Assembly: GCA_031370675.1 (NCBI GenBank)
Contig: JANMQT010000351.1
Coordinates: 1-17,447, forward strand
Source: SZAS-18 sp031370675
GTDB lineage: Bacteria; Verrucomicrobiota; Verrucomicrobiia; Chthoniobacterales; SZAS-18
Length of the DNA stretch: 17,447 nt
Direction: 5' to 3'
The notes under the pieces are model-generated. The model saw only the letters and a program-made list of their open reading frames with translations. It did not search any database and was not told the origin of the DNA. A program made the translations under genes and the position numbers. This document shows positions 1 through 7,295 of the stretch, piece after piece; the first letter of the stretch is position 1; the number at the start of each line of letters is the position of its first letter.

Positions 1-799
1 CTTCCAACAGAAACGCCCGCGCGTCGAGCACGCCCAGGATGTCGTCGGGAGTGTCGCCGTACACCGGCACGAAACGATGGCGGCCCTCGCGCAGCTTGGC
101 TTCCGCCCCGGCGTTGGTGAGATCGTCCGACAACGCAAACGAGTCGACGCGCGGCGTCATGCAATCCTTCGCCGTCTTGTTCCCCAGCTTGATCAATTCA
201 CCGACAATCGGTCCCTCCGCTCCGCGCAAGGTGCCCGCTTCCCCGGCCAGTTCCGCGAGGGACTCCAGTTCCTCCGGAGTGAGTGGCGCGCCGGCCTTCC
301 ACCGTCGCGGTGTGAGTCGATCCGCGAGCCATTCCCCCGTGCGCTCCAGCGCGTCCCCCACCGGCACGAGCACCGGGCTCAACCAGCGCAGCACGGCGAC
401 CGCCTGGCGTGCAATCGGCTCGGGGCGCTTAAGCGCGAGGAGTTTCGGAAACAAATCGCAGGCGCCGATCACGATTGCGAAAAGGATCGGCGCCGCCGCC
501 CACCGCGGCAGCTCCCTCGCGAAGAGTGCGGGAATCTGCTTTTCGAAGAGCAGCAGGCAAAGCAGGCAGAGCGGGAGGGTGACCAGCACGTCCGCTACCA
601 CCAGCATGCCCAACAGGCGGCGCGGGCGCGCGAGAAATTCGGCGATCAACGCTCCGTCGCGCGGCCGCGAGACCCTCACCGCCTCGATCTGCGCCCCGCG
701 CAGCGAGAACAGCGCGGTCTCCGCCGCGGAAAAAAAGGCCGACGCCGCGCCGAGGCACAAAATCAAGGCGAGCAGAATGGGCGTGAGACCGGGCGACAT
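1..799 (-). CDS. CNNM/CorC (HlyC-type) transmembrane protein with CBS domain, C-terminus cut by window edge
   Basis: Reading leftwards from the ATG at 797-799 gives 266 residues with no stop before the window edge. Residues 5-30 form a hydrophobic segment ending in FFSAAETAL, the signature of the CNNM (DUF21) membrane domain. Further hydrophobic stretches lie at about 63-86 and 101-118. Residues 210-220 (AKDCMTPRVDS) and 240-262 (RHRFVPVYGDT...ILGVLDARAF) match the linker and first CBS motif of CNNM/CorC proteins. The rest of the CBS pair and any CorC_HlyC domain lie outside the window. The family includes proteins linked to Mg2+/Co2+ efflux, but the substrate cannot be read from the sequence. 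The usual GE(I/L)-PK motif is altered to CDLFPK at 114-119. The gene is divergent from the DUF309 gene across 68 bases. No convincing Shine-Dalgarno sequence precedes the start. The family assignment is fairly sure; the function is not. Confidence 0.85.
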   Translation of the reverse strand, partial: MSPGLTPILLALILCLGAASAFFSAAETALFSLRGAQIEAVRVSRPRDGALIAEFLARPRRLLGMLVVADVLVTLPLCLLCLLLFEKQIPALFARELPRWAAAPILFAIVIGACDLFPKLLALKRPEPIARQAVAVLRWLSPVLVPVGDALERTGEWLADRLTPRRWKAGAPLTPEELESLAELAGEAGTLRGAEGPIVGELIKLGNKTAKDCMTPRVDSFALSDDLTNAGAEAKLREGRHRFVPVYGDTPDDILGVLDARAFLLE

Positions 800-867
800 G
801 GGCGTTAGCCTTAGGTTACCGGGGGAATCCCTGATTTCGAATTCGATTTCTCCGCCCCGTCCGTCCC

Positions 868-1323
868 ATGAAGAAAAGTCAGCGCATTGCCCGGCTCGTC
901 GCCACGCTCCCGGTGGGGCCTGGGGCCTCGCTGGATCCACGCTATCTCGGCTACTTCGCCTGTTTCAATGCGGGCCAGTACTACGAAGCCCATGACGTCC
1001 TCGAGGACCTTTGGCTTGAGGATCGGGCAACGCCGGAGAGCGCGTTCTACAAGGGATTGATCCAGTTCGCCGGCGCCTTTGTGCACCTCAAGAAGCAACA
1101 TGAGCGGCCGCACCATCCCAAGGACCGCGACCGGCTCGCGCCGGCGATGCGTTTGTTCAAGCTCGCCCGAAAATATCTGCGGCCCTTCGCCCCGCACCAT
1201 CGGCATTTGCCGGTCGAGCGCGTCTGCGGTCTCTGCGATCACTTCAGCGGGATAATCGCGGCCTCGGATTTCCGCGAGAACCCATGGAATCCCGAGAAGC
1301 CGCCCCAACTCGAGCTGGATTGA
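868..1323 (+). CDS. DUF309 domain protein
   Basis: The 151-residue protein has the hallmark of DUF309 at residues 33-50: FNAGQYYEAHDVLEDLWL, with the E-x-H-D-x-L-E-x-x-W core (E40, H42, E46, W49). It is followed by FYKGLIQFAGAFVHL at 60-74, the second conserved helix. The family consists of small, mostly helical soluble proteins of unknown function, and no signal peptide or membrane helix is visible. The ATG at 868 is preceded by CGTCCC with no Shine-Dalgarno sequence and followed by an A-rich stretch (AAGAAAAG). It is divergent from the CNNM gene and convergent with xdhC, with stops 24 bases apart. Neighbours give no hint of a shared pathway. Confidence 0.9.
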   Translation: MKKSQRIARLVATLPVGPGASLDPRYLGYFACFNAGQYYEAHDVLEDLWLEDRATPESAFYKGLIQFAGAFVHLKKQHERPHHPKDRDRLAPAMRLFKLARKYLRPFAPHHRHLPVERVCGLCDHFSGIIAASDFRENPWNPEKPPQLELD

Positions 1324-1330
1324 GGCAACC

Positions 1331-1348
1331 GCGCGCGGCCTTGCGCGC
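1331..1348. terminator. possible GC hairpin between convergent genes
   Basis: GCGCGC at 1331-1336 can pair with GCGCGC at 1343-1348 around a six-base loop. It lies exactly between the stop codons of the DUF309 gene and the convergent xdhC gene, and the right arm touches the xdhC stop. No T-run follows on either strand, so a factor-independent terminator is only a possibility. Short GC palindromes are common in DNA of this composition. Confidence 0.3.
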
Positions 1349-2118
1349 TAGAGCTTGAGATGTCCGCCCCGGCGGCCGCGGAGAATCTGCAGCAGTTCGG
1401 CCACCACGCTGACCGCGATCTCCATCGGAGCCTCGCTGCCGATGTCCAGGCCGATGGGCGCGAAGACCCGGTCGAGCGACTCGCGCGCCACGCCCTGCGC
1501 GACCAATTCGTCAAACACCCGCTGCACCTTGCGCCGGCTGCCGATCATCCCGATGTAGCCAGGTCCCGGCTGCACGCCGAGCGCCGCAGCGAGCGCGCCG
1601 CGATCCAAATCCGGATTCCGATTCACGATGACGAGCGCGTCGCTGACCCCCCAATCGGCCGTGGCGATGACGTCCACCGGCGACCGGCCGTCCGCCGGCG
1701 GCCGGCGGTCATCCAGCAACGTGACGTGCAGGCCGCATTCGCCGGCCAGGCGCGCGATCGCCGCGCCGCAATGCCCGGCGCCGATCACGAAGAGGCGCTC
1801 ACGCGCTCCCAGGGGTTCGACAAACACCGTGACGCGGCCGCCGCAGATCGCACCGAAGGATTCTGGCTCGTCCTCGCGAAGCACAAATTCACGCAGCCGG
1901 GCGACGCCGTCCACCAGGCAGCGCTGCGCCTCCGCCATCACGAGCGCCTCAAACTTTCCCCCGCCGATCGTGCCCGACACGCGACCATCGGCATAAATGA
2001 GCATGCGCGCGCCGGCCTCGCGGGGCGTGGATCCATCGGCCTGCACGACCGTCGCCATGGCGAACGCCTGGCCGGCGAGGCGGGCCAGCTCAGCTTCGGC
2101 AAAGATGGACTCGGCCAT
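1348..2118 (-). CDS. xdhC: XdhC/CoxI family protein (molybdenum hydroxylase maturation factor type)
   Basis: The 256-residue protein has both XdhC parts. The N-terminal XdhC_CoxI region has GSTPREAGARM at 29-39, SGTIGGG at 48-54 and ICGG at 91-94. The C-terminal Rossmann domain starts at about 108 with VIGAGHCGAAIA and continues through YIGMIGSRRK (188-197) and APIGLDIGSEAPMEIA (220-235). Family members such as XdhC of Rhodobacter capsulatus bind and sulfurate molybdenum cofactor and hand it to xanthine dehydrogenase or related enzymes. No xdhA, xdhB or cox gene is present here, so the client enzyme is unknown and must be elsewhere if it exists. The gene follows the response regulator by only 6 bases, which suggests co-transcription. 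It has one of the few believable Shine-Dalgarno sequences in the window (GGAAGG, 10 bases before ATG). Confidence 0.9.
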   Translation of the reverse strand: MAESIFAEAELARLAGQAFAMATVVQADGSTPREAGARMLIYADGRVSGTIGGGKFEALVMAEAQRCLVDGVARLREFVLREDEPESFGAICGGRVTVFVEPLGARERLFVIGAGHCGAAIARLAGECGLHVTLLDDRRPPADGRSPVDVIATADWGVSDALVIVNRNPDLDRGALAAALGVQPGPGYIGMIGSRRKVQRVFDELVAQGVARESLDRVFAPIGLDIGSEAPMEIAVSVVAELLQILRGRRGGHLKL

Positions 2119-2124
2119 GCGCCG

Positions 2125-2583
2125 TCAACCTTCCATGGCGCGGGAGACCTCGCGCAACAGCTCCGAAATGCTGTAGGGCTTGGTGACCATGCCGCAAAAT
2201 CCGTGGTCGCGGTAATTAGTCAGCACGGGGTTCTGCAGGTATCCGCTGGCCACGATGGCGCGGACCTTCGGATCCAATTCGCGCAGGGCCCGAATCGTCT
2301 CCTCCCCGTTCATCCCGCCCAGCGGAATGGTCAGGTCCATGATGACCAGATCAAACGGCCGGCCGAGCTCCATCGCCTCGCGATAGCGACGCACGGTTTC
2401 ACCCCCCTCGGCAGAAGTGGCCACCTCGTGGCCGAAGCTCCCCAGCAACTCGCGGAGCAGCTCGCAGATGATTTCCTCATCGTCCATCACCAGGATTCGT
2501 CGGCGGACGGAAACCGCCGCAGGCGCCTCCACGGTGGAAGGAGTCGGCTGACCGGCGTCAGAGGCGGAGGATGTGGAGATCAT
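2125..2583 (-). CDS. stand-alone response regulator receiver domain protein
   Basis: This is a single CheY-like receiver domain with no output domain. In the longest reading (GTG at 2622, 165 residues) the acidic pair D47-D48 sits in ILVMDDEE, the phospho-acceptor is D96 in VIMDLTIP, the switch serine is S126 in VASGY, and the conserved lysine is K148 in TKPYS. I chose the internal ATG at 2583 (152 residues), because the extra 13 residues are not receiver-like and ATG dominates in this window. The GTG start cannot be excluded. The N-terminal 25 or so residues before the domain are rich in S, T, P and A and look unstructured. The domain resembles receivers found at the C-terminus of hybrid histidine kinases, but no kinase is nearby. 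It sits 6 bases upstream of xdhC in the same direction. Partner and output are unknown. Confidence 0.88.
   Translation of the reverse strand: MISTSSASDAGQPTPSTVEAPAAVSVRRRILVMDDEEIICELLRELLGSFGHEVATSAEGGETVRRYREAMELGRPFDLVIMDLTIPLGGMNGEETIRALRELDPKVRAIVASGYLQNPVLTNYRDHGFCGMVTKPYSISELLREVSRAMEG
2129..2134 (-). promoter_or_regulatory. Shine-Dalgarno sequence of xdhC
   Basis: Read on the minus strand this is GGAAGG, ten bases before the ATG of xdhC and inside the last codons of the response regulator. It supports the ATG at 2118 and coupled translation of the pair. It stands out because most other starts in the window have no such element. Confidence 0.5.
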
Positions 2584-2694
2584 CCAGTTACCAGCACCAC
2601 AAGCTAGTCTCGCGCCCGGCACAGGTCAAAGCTTCACCTTGAGGGAACCCAGTTTTTTGCCTCCGCTGGACAATTTTCCCGCCTATCGTGCCCG

Positions 2695-3888
2695 ATGCTC
2701 TATCTGGACGTCACGAGCTCCTGCAAATCGCCGATGAGCACCGGCGTGCAGCGGGTGGTCCGTTCCCTGCACCGGGCACTGAAATCGCGGACCCCCGTCC
2801 AACCGGTGATTTGGGACGAGCCGCTGGCAAGCTACTGCCGTCTGTGCGCACGTGAGCAGGCTTTTCTCGAGCCCGCGAGCGGGTCGGTCTTTGCGTCCGC
2901 CGCCGAGCCGGAAACCGCGGCAAACCCGTGGCCTTGGAGCAAGGTCCAACGCCATTTTGCGCACCGCCTCTGCCGCCTCGACCTCGCCGCCCGGTTGCGC
3001 CCGGGCGACGGGATTTTTGTCCCTGAGATTTTTCAGGATCGCCGGATTGAATGGTTTTCCGCGCTCCCGACGGACGCTTCCATTCGACGCGTGGCATTCT
3101 TTCACGATGCCATTGTCTGGCGTCATCCCGAACTTTGTCCGCCGCGACGCCACGCCCGGTTTGAGGAGTACATGGCGGGGCTCGCGGGCTTCCACGAAAT
3201 CGTCGCTAACTCGGAACAATCCGCGTCCGATCTCCGCGATTTTTGGCAGTCGCGCGGCCTCCCGAGCCCACCACCGGTGACGCCTCATCCGCTGGCCATC
3301 GACGAGGCCGGCGGGCCGCGCCCGCGCCGCGCCGCGCCCGCTTCCCGCTCGGTGCTTTGTGTCGCGACCCTCGAGGCGCGCAAGAACCATCTCACGCTGC
3401 TCGCCGCCGCCGAACATCTCTGGATCGAGGGTGTCGCGTTCGAGTTGAACCTCATCGGCCGCACGACCCGCCATTGGGGCGGGCGCGTGATCGCAGAGAT
3501 TGAGCGACTGCAAAAGGCCGGACGCCCGGTGCGCTGGCAGATGCACGTGGATGACAACCGGCTCCGGCGCGCCTACGCGGATTGCTTGTTCACGGTTTTC
3601 CCGTCGCTCGTCGAGGGATTCGGACTTCCGATTTTGGAAAGTCTCTGGCACGGGAAGCCCTGTGTTTGTGCGGATCGCGGGGCGATCGCCGAAACCGCCC
3701 GGGGCGGCGGCTGCCGGACGATCGACGTTTCTAGCAGCGATGCGATCGCGGACGCCATGCGCGATTTGTTGACCGGCGCTGAAGCCCTCACCGCGCTCGC
3801 GCACGAGGCGGCGGCGCGGGTCTTCCCAACGTGGGCCGACTACGCCGACTGGCTGTGCCCGAAGCTCACGACCACGCGCCAGCCCTGA
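2695..3888 (+). CDS. glycosyltransferase, GT4-like (GT-B fold)
   Basis: The 397-residue protein has the GT-B layout. The N-terminal half opens with YLDVTSS and STGVQRVVRSL at residues 15-25, typical of family 4 transferases, and includes AFFHDAIVWRHPE at 134-146. The C-terminal donor-binding half has VATLEARKNHLTLLAA at 223-238 and SLVEGFGLPILESLWHGKP at 304-322. E307 and E315 form the E-x7-E motif that contacts the nucleotide-sugar. No signal peptide or membrane span is seen, so it is probably cytosolic, acting at the membrane on a lipid-linked or surface polysaccharide acceptor. Sugar and acceptor cannot be predicted. It is a lone gene with no polysaccharide cluster around it. Its stop is separated from the convergent folC stop by two bases. 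The ATG is preceded by GTGCCCG with no Shine-Dalgarno sequence. Confidence 0.9.
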   Translation: MLYLDVTSSCKSPMSTGVQRVVRSLHRALKSRTPVQPVIWDEPLASYCRLCAREQAFLEPASGSVFASAAEPETAANPWPWSKVQRHFAHRLCRLDLAARLRPGDGIFVPEIFQDRRIEWFSALPTDASIRRVAFFHDAIVWRHPELCPPRRHARFEEYMAGLAGFHEIVANSEQSASDLRDFWQSRGLPSPPPVTPHPLAIDEAGGPRPRRAAPASRSVLCVATLEARKNHLTLLAAAEHLWIEGVAFELNLIGRTTRHWGGRVIAEIERLQKAGRPVRWQMHVDDNRLRRAYADCLFTVFPSLVEGFGLPILESLWHGKPCVCADRGAIAETARGGGCRTIDVSSSDAIADAMRDLLTGAEALTALAHEAAARVFPTWADYADWLCPKLTTTRQP

Positions 3889-3890
3889 CA

Positions 3891-5147
3891 CTACTGCCAG
3901 CTGGGCTCTGGCAATTCCGCGCCGCGCAAAAGAGAGAGCGCTTCACCGACGAGATAGAGCGAACCACAAATCAGGATTGGATCCGCAAATTCCCGGGCTC
4001 GCTCAAGCGCGGCCGCGAGATTCGGTAACGCCTCGCAAGGCGCGTGGCGCGCCACGATGGCGCGAAGTGAATCGGCCGAATGTGCGCGGGGATTTCGCGC
4101 CGCCACGGCGAGACCACGGGTCATGACCGGAGCGAGCGCGGCCGCTACCCCGTCCGCATCCTTGTCTCGCATGAGCGCCAGGATGACCGTCGCCTGGCGG
4201 GTTCCAAATTGCTCCTGCCAGGTCTGAACCAGACGTGCCGCCGCCGCCGGGTTGTGCGCGCCGTCGAGCACGAGGTGACCCCCATCCAGCACTTGGAATC
4301 GTCCCGGCCACGCGACGTCCCGCAAGGCCGGCGCGATCGCGGATTCCCGCAACGGCAGCCGCGCGGCGCGCATCGCCGCGAGCGCCAGCGCCGCATTCTG
4401 CCTCTGATGATCGCCCACCAGGCCCAGCGCGCCATCCCACCACGACGCGACGAATTCAATGCTTGATCCCTGCGCCGTCGCACGGTTGCGAAAGATCACC
4501 TCGACCTCCGGAGCCTGCGGCGTGGACACCACCGGCACGCCCGGTTTAATGATTCCGGCTTTTTCCGCGGCGATTTCCTCCAGCGACGCGCCGAGATAAT
4601 TCTGATGGTCAAGCGCCACGGGTGTGAGGACGGAGACCGCTGGTTGCACCACGTTGGTCGCATCAAGGCGTCCACCGAGGCCGGTCTCCCAGACTATCAC
4701 CTCCGCGCGCTCGGCGCGAAAGTGAACCAGCGCCAGCGCCGTGACGAACTCAAAGAAGGTCGGAGGATGCTCCCAATCGCGCGTCAGTTGCCGCAACGAT
4801 TCAATGCCCTCGCGCGCCTGCGCCTCCGTGATGCAGGTCCCGTCGACCCGCATCCTTTCGCAAAAGGAAATGAGATGCGGCGAGGTGTACAGGCCGGTCC
4901 GGAAACCGCCCGCCCGGCACAGCGCATCAAGCATGGCGCAGACCGACCCCTTGCCGTTGGTCCCTGCCACGTGGAGAAAAACGGGCGGGAAGCGGCCCGG
5001 CGTCTCGTCGAAATCCAGCGCCGCGAGCAGGCGGCGCATGTTGTCGAGACCCAGCTTGATCCCGGTAAGTTGCGTCGCGTAAAGCCACCGCAGTGAATCC
5101 GAAAAGCGGTCGTCCGTCCGCCTTTCACCTTCAACCGCTGCCTTCAT
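3891..5147 (-). CDS. folC: bifunctional folylpolyglutamate synthase / dihydrofolate synthase
   Basis: The 418-residue protein matches FolC, a cytosolic Mur-ligase-type enzyme that adds glutamate to dihydropteroate and to folates using ATP. The P-loop is at 60-69 (VAGTNGKGSV). YTSPHLISFCERMRVDG lies at 87-103, and WETGLGGRLDATN at 153-165 carries the Mg-binding glutamate. EKAGIIKPG at 195-203 includes the lysine (K196) that is carbamylated in this family. The C-terminal domain has GRFQ (282-285), DGAHNP (295-300) and a late ICGSLYLVGE segment. Length is normal. The ATG overlaps the accD stop codon as ATGA (5144-5147), so translation is probably coupled. The accD-folC order is known from many bacteria. 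The gene ends two bases from the convergent glycosyltransferase stop. Whether it has both activities or only one cannot be decided from the sequence. Confidence 0.97.
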   Translation of the reverse strand: MKAAVEGERRTDDRFSDSLRWLYATQLTGIKLGLDNMRRLLAALDFDETPGRFPPVFLHVAGTNGKGSVCAMLDALCRAGGFRTGLYTSPHLISFCERMRVDGTCITEAQAREGIESLRQLTRDWEHPPTFFEFVTALALVHFRAERAEVIVWETGLGGRLDATNVVQPAVSVLTPVALDHQNYLGASLEEIAAEKAGIIKPGVPVVSTPQAPEVEVIFRNRATAQGSSIEFVASWWDGALGLVGDHQRQNAALALAAMRAARLPLRESAIAPALRDVAWPGRFQVLDGGHLVLDGAHNPAAAARLVQTWQEQFGTRQATVILALMRDKDADGVAAALAPVMTRGLAVAARNPRAHSADSLRAIVARHAPCEALPNLAAALERAREFADPILICGSLYLVGEALSLLRGAELPEPSWQ

Positions 5148-6007
5148 TTCACGCTGCGCGCGGCCATCATGTAGCCGAGCACCCGGGACAGCGTTTCGCG
5201 CATCTTGGGCCGCGGCACGATGATGTCGATCAGACCGTGATCCTGCAAAAACTCGGAGGTCTGGAATCCCGCCGGGAGATCCTGGTGCGTCGTCTCCTTG
5301 ATCACGCGCGGACCGGCGAAGCCGATCATCGCCTTCGGCTCCGCGAGATGCAGGTCGCCGAGCGTGGCGAAGCTCGCGGTCACGCCGCCGGTGGTCGGAT
5401 GCGTGAGGATGGAGATGTACGGCAGATTCTCTCTCGCGTGCCGGGCGAGGGCGCCGGCCGTCTTGGCCATCTGCATCAAGCCGAGCATGCCCTCGTACAT
5501 GCGGGCGCCGCCGCTCTGGCTGACGACGATGACCGGCACACCGCGCTCGGTCGCGCCCTCGATGTTACGCGTGATTTTCTCGCCGACCACGGAACCCATG
5601 CTGCCGCCGAGGAAGGAAAAATCCATCACGGAAATGCCCAGGGCCCAGCCTTCAATCGCGCCGAATCCACACACCACGGCCTCGTTCAGGCCGGTCTTGC
5701 GCATATTCGTCTCGAGTCGTTCCGCATAAGAGGCCGCGCCCTTGAACTTCAACGCATCGACCGAGGTGAGGCCGGCGTCGGACTCCTCAAAACTTCCGGC
5801 GTCAAGCAGGTGATCCAGACGCTCGTGCGACCCGATGGGAAAATGGTATCCGCAGCTCGTGCAGACGCGCTGGTTCTGGCTGAGCTCAATGTTGTGCAGC
5901 ACGGCCCCGCAGTCGGGGCATTTCGTCCAAAGCCCGTCCGGGATCGCCCGCTTCTTCTTTCCGTCGCCGGAGAAGAGTCGCTTGGGAAAATTCGGCATGC
6001 CGGGCAT
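5144..6007 (-). CDS. accD: acetyl-CoA carboxylase carboxyltransferase subunit beta
   Basis: AccD is half of the cytosolic carboxyltransferase that moves CO2 from carboxybiotin to acetyl-CoA, giving malonyl-CoA for fatty acid synthesis. Counted from the most distal possible start (GTG at 6034, 296 residues), the four-cysteine zinc finger is C39, C42, C58 and C61 in the usual IPDGLWTKCPDC and CTSCGYHF contexts. The crotonase-like core contains MDFSFLGGSMGSVVGEKI and SQSGGARMYEG, as expected. Three starts are possible: GTG 6034, ATG 6007 and ATG 5998. None has a Shine-Dalgarno sequence. I prefer one of the ATGs because AccD proteins usually have only about 20 residues before IPDGLW. The stop overlaps the folC ATG. 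accA was not seen in the window. The identity is certain and the start is not. Confidence 0.96.
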   Translation of the reverse strand: MPGMPNFPKRLFSGDGKKKRAIPDGLWTKCPDCGAVLHNIELSQNQRVCTSCGYHFPIGSHERLDHLLDAGSFEESDAGLTSVDALKFKGAASYAERLETNMRKTGLNEAVVCGFGAIEGWALGISVMDFSFLGGSMGSVVGEKITRNIEGATERGVPVIVVSQSGGARMYEGMLGLMQMAKTAGALARHARENLPYISILTHPTTGGVTASFATLGDLHLAEPKAMIGFAGPRVIKETTHQDLPAGFQTSEFLQDHGLIDIIVPRPKMRETLSRVLGYMMAARSVK

Positions 6008-6085
6008 CGTGGGGGGGTTGAGGCGCGAGGTCACGCGTCCGTTGTCATTTAATAGTGGGCTCCGCGCCGCCGCAATCCCGCATCG

Positions 6086-7249
6086 TCACACTGCGTCCAG
6101 CGCGTGCTTCAGGTCGTCGATCAGGTCGTTGGGGTCCTCCACGCCGCAGGACAGACGCACAAAGGAATCAACAATGCCCAGAGCCTCCCGCTGCTCGACG
6201 GGAATCGTCCCGTGCGTCATGAGCGCGGGGTGCTCAATCAGGCTTTCAACCCCGCCCAGGCTCTCGGCCAGGGAGAACAGGTGGCAGCGCTCGAGGAAAC
6301 GGCGCGTGCCGGCGAGGTCGGTCTTGAGCGTCATGGAAATCATGCCGCCATAGCCGCTCATCTGGCGTCCGGCGAGCTCATGGTGCGGATGGCTGCGCAG
6401 TCCCGGATAACGCACCGAGGCCACTTTCGGGTTCCATTCCAGCCACTCGGCGATCAGGAGGGCGTTCGCGCAATGCCGCTCCATGCGCAGCGCCAGCGTC
6501 TTGATCCCGCGCAGTGCGAGGAAGGAATCGAACGGGCCGAGGATTCCGCCCACCGCGTTTTGCAGGTAGGCGATCTGCTCGGCGATTTCCTGGTGACGCG
6601 GCTCCCGGCCCACAATGGCGGCGCCGCCGATCATGTCGGAATGCCCGTTGAGATACTTGGTGAGCGAATGCACCACGATATCGAAGCCCACTTCGAGCGG
6701 GCGCTGCAGGATGGGGCTCGCGAAGGTGTTGTCCGCGACGCTGATCAAATGGTTCTCCTGCGCGAAGCGCGCGATCGCCTCGAGATCAATGAGCTTGAGC
6801 ATCGGGTTGCTCGGCGTCTCGACCCAGATCATGCGCGTCTCGGGCCGGAGCGCGGACTTCAAGACGGAGGGATCGCTGAGGTCGAGGAAGGTGAAGCGGT
6901 GGTTGGCCGAGCGCTTGCGCACGCGCTCGAACAGCCGGTAGGTGCCGCCGTACAAATCATCGCTCGCGATGACGTGCGCGCCGCTCTCCAGCACCTCGAG
7001 GACGGTCGACATCGCCGCCAGGCCGGAGGCGAAGGCAAAGGCCTTGGAGCCGCTCTCGAGATCCGCGAGGCAGCGCTCCAGCGCGCTGCGCGTCGGGTTG
7101 ATCGATCGTGCGTAATCGTATCCCTTGTGCATGCCGGGACTGTCCTGCACGTAAGTTGAGGTCGCATAGATCGGCGGCATAATTGCGCCGGTGGACGGGT
7201 CGGGCGACTGGCCGGCGTGGATGACGCGGGTGGGAAGCGTGTGGGACAT
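6086..7249 (-). CDS. cystathionine gamma-lyase / gamma-synthase (PLP, Cys/Met metabolism family)
   Basis: The 387-residue protein is a fold-type I PLP enzyme of the Cys/Met metabolism family. Y46 and R48 (GYDYARSINPTR) contact the cofactor phosphate of the neighbouring subunit. ASGLAAM at 74-80 is the phosphate loop, D173 in VADNTFASP binds the pyridine nitrogen, and K198 in HSLTKYLNGHSD forms the Schiff base. Length is normal for the family. Sequence alone does not separate gamma-lyase (cystathionine to cysteine) from gamma-synthase (O-acylhomoserine plus cysteine). The gene directly follows a cystathionine beta-synthase by 46 bases, so the lyase of reverse transsulfuration is the better guess, and many such enzymes do both. 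The 46-base gap has no Shine-Dalgarno sequence; its sense strand is instead pyrimidine-rich with several CCTCC runs. accD follows after a further 51-78 bases, depending on its start. Confidence 0.93.
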   Translation of the reverse strand: MSHTLPTRVIHAGQSPDPSTGAIMPPIYATSTYVQDSPGMHKGYDYARSINPTRSALERCLADLESGSKAFAFASGLAAMSTVLEVLESGAHVIASDDLYGGTYRLFERVRKRSANHRFTFLDLSDPSVLKSALRPETRMIWVETPSNPMLKLIDLEAIARFAQENHLISVADNTFASPILQRPLEVGFDIVVHSLTKYLNGHSDMIGGAAIVGREPRHQEIAEQIAYLQNAVGGILGPFDSFLALRGIKTLALRMERHCANALLIAEWLEWNPKVASVRYPGLRSHPHHELAGRQMSGYGGMISMTLKTDLAGTRRFLERCHLFSLAESLGGVESLIEHPALMTHGTIPVEQREALGIVDSFVRLSCGVEDPNDLIDDLKHALDAV

Positions 7250-7295
7250 GCGCAGAAAAGGAAGCAGGAGGAGGGAACAAGGAGGAATGTCCTCG

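Noticed and set aside
1360..2607. 415-codon plus-strand open frame
   Set aside because: It lies entirely antisense to xdhC and the response regulator, whose motifs are clear. The R/A/H-rich product has no recognisable domain. It is a GC-driven shadow frame.
2683..3891. 402-codon minus-strand open frame
   Set aside because: It is antisense to the glycosyltransferase, whose E-x7-E motif and domain order are clear. The product has no domain features.
6019..6060. Tiny open frame (five codons) before accD starting at the ATG near 6048
   Set aside because: A frame this short is expected by chance, with no SD or conserved context. It does not support an attenuator leader.
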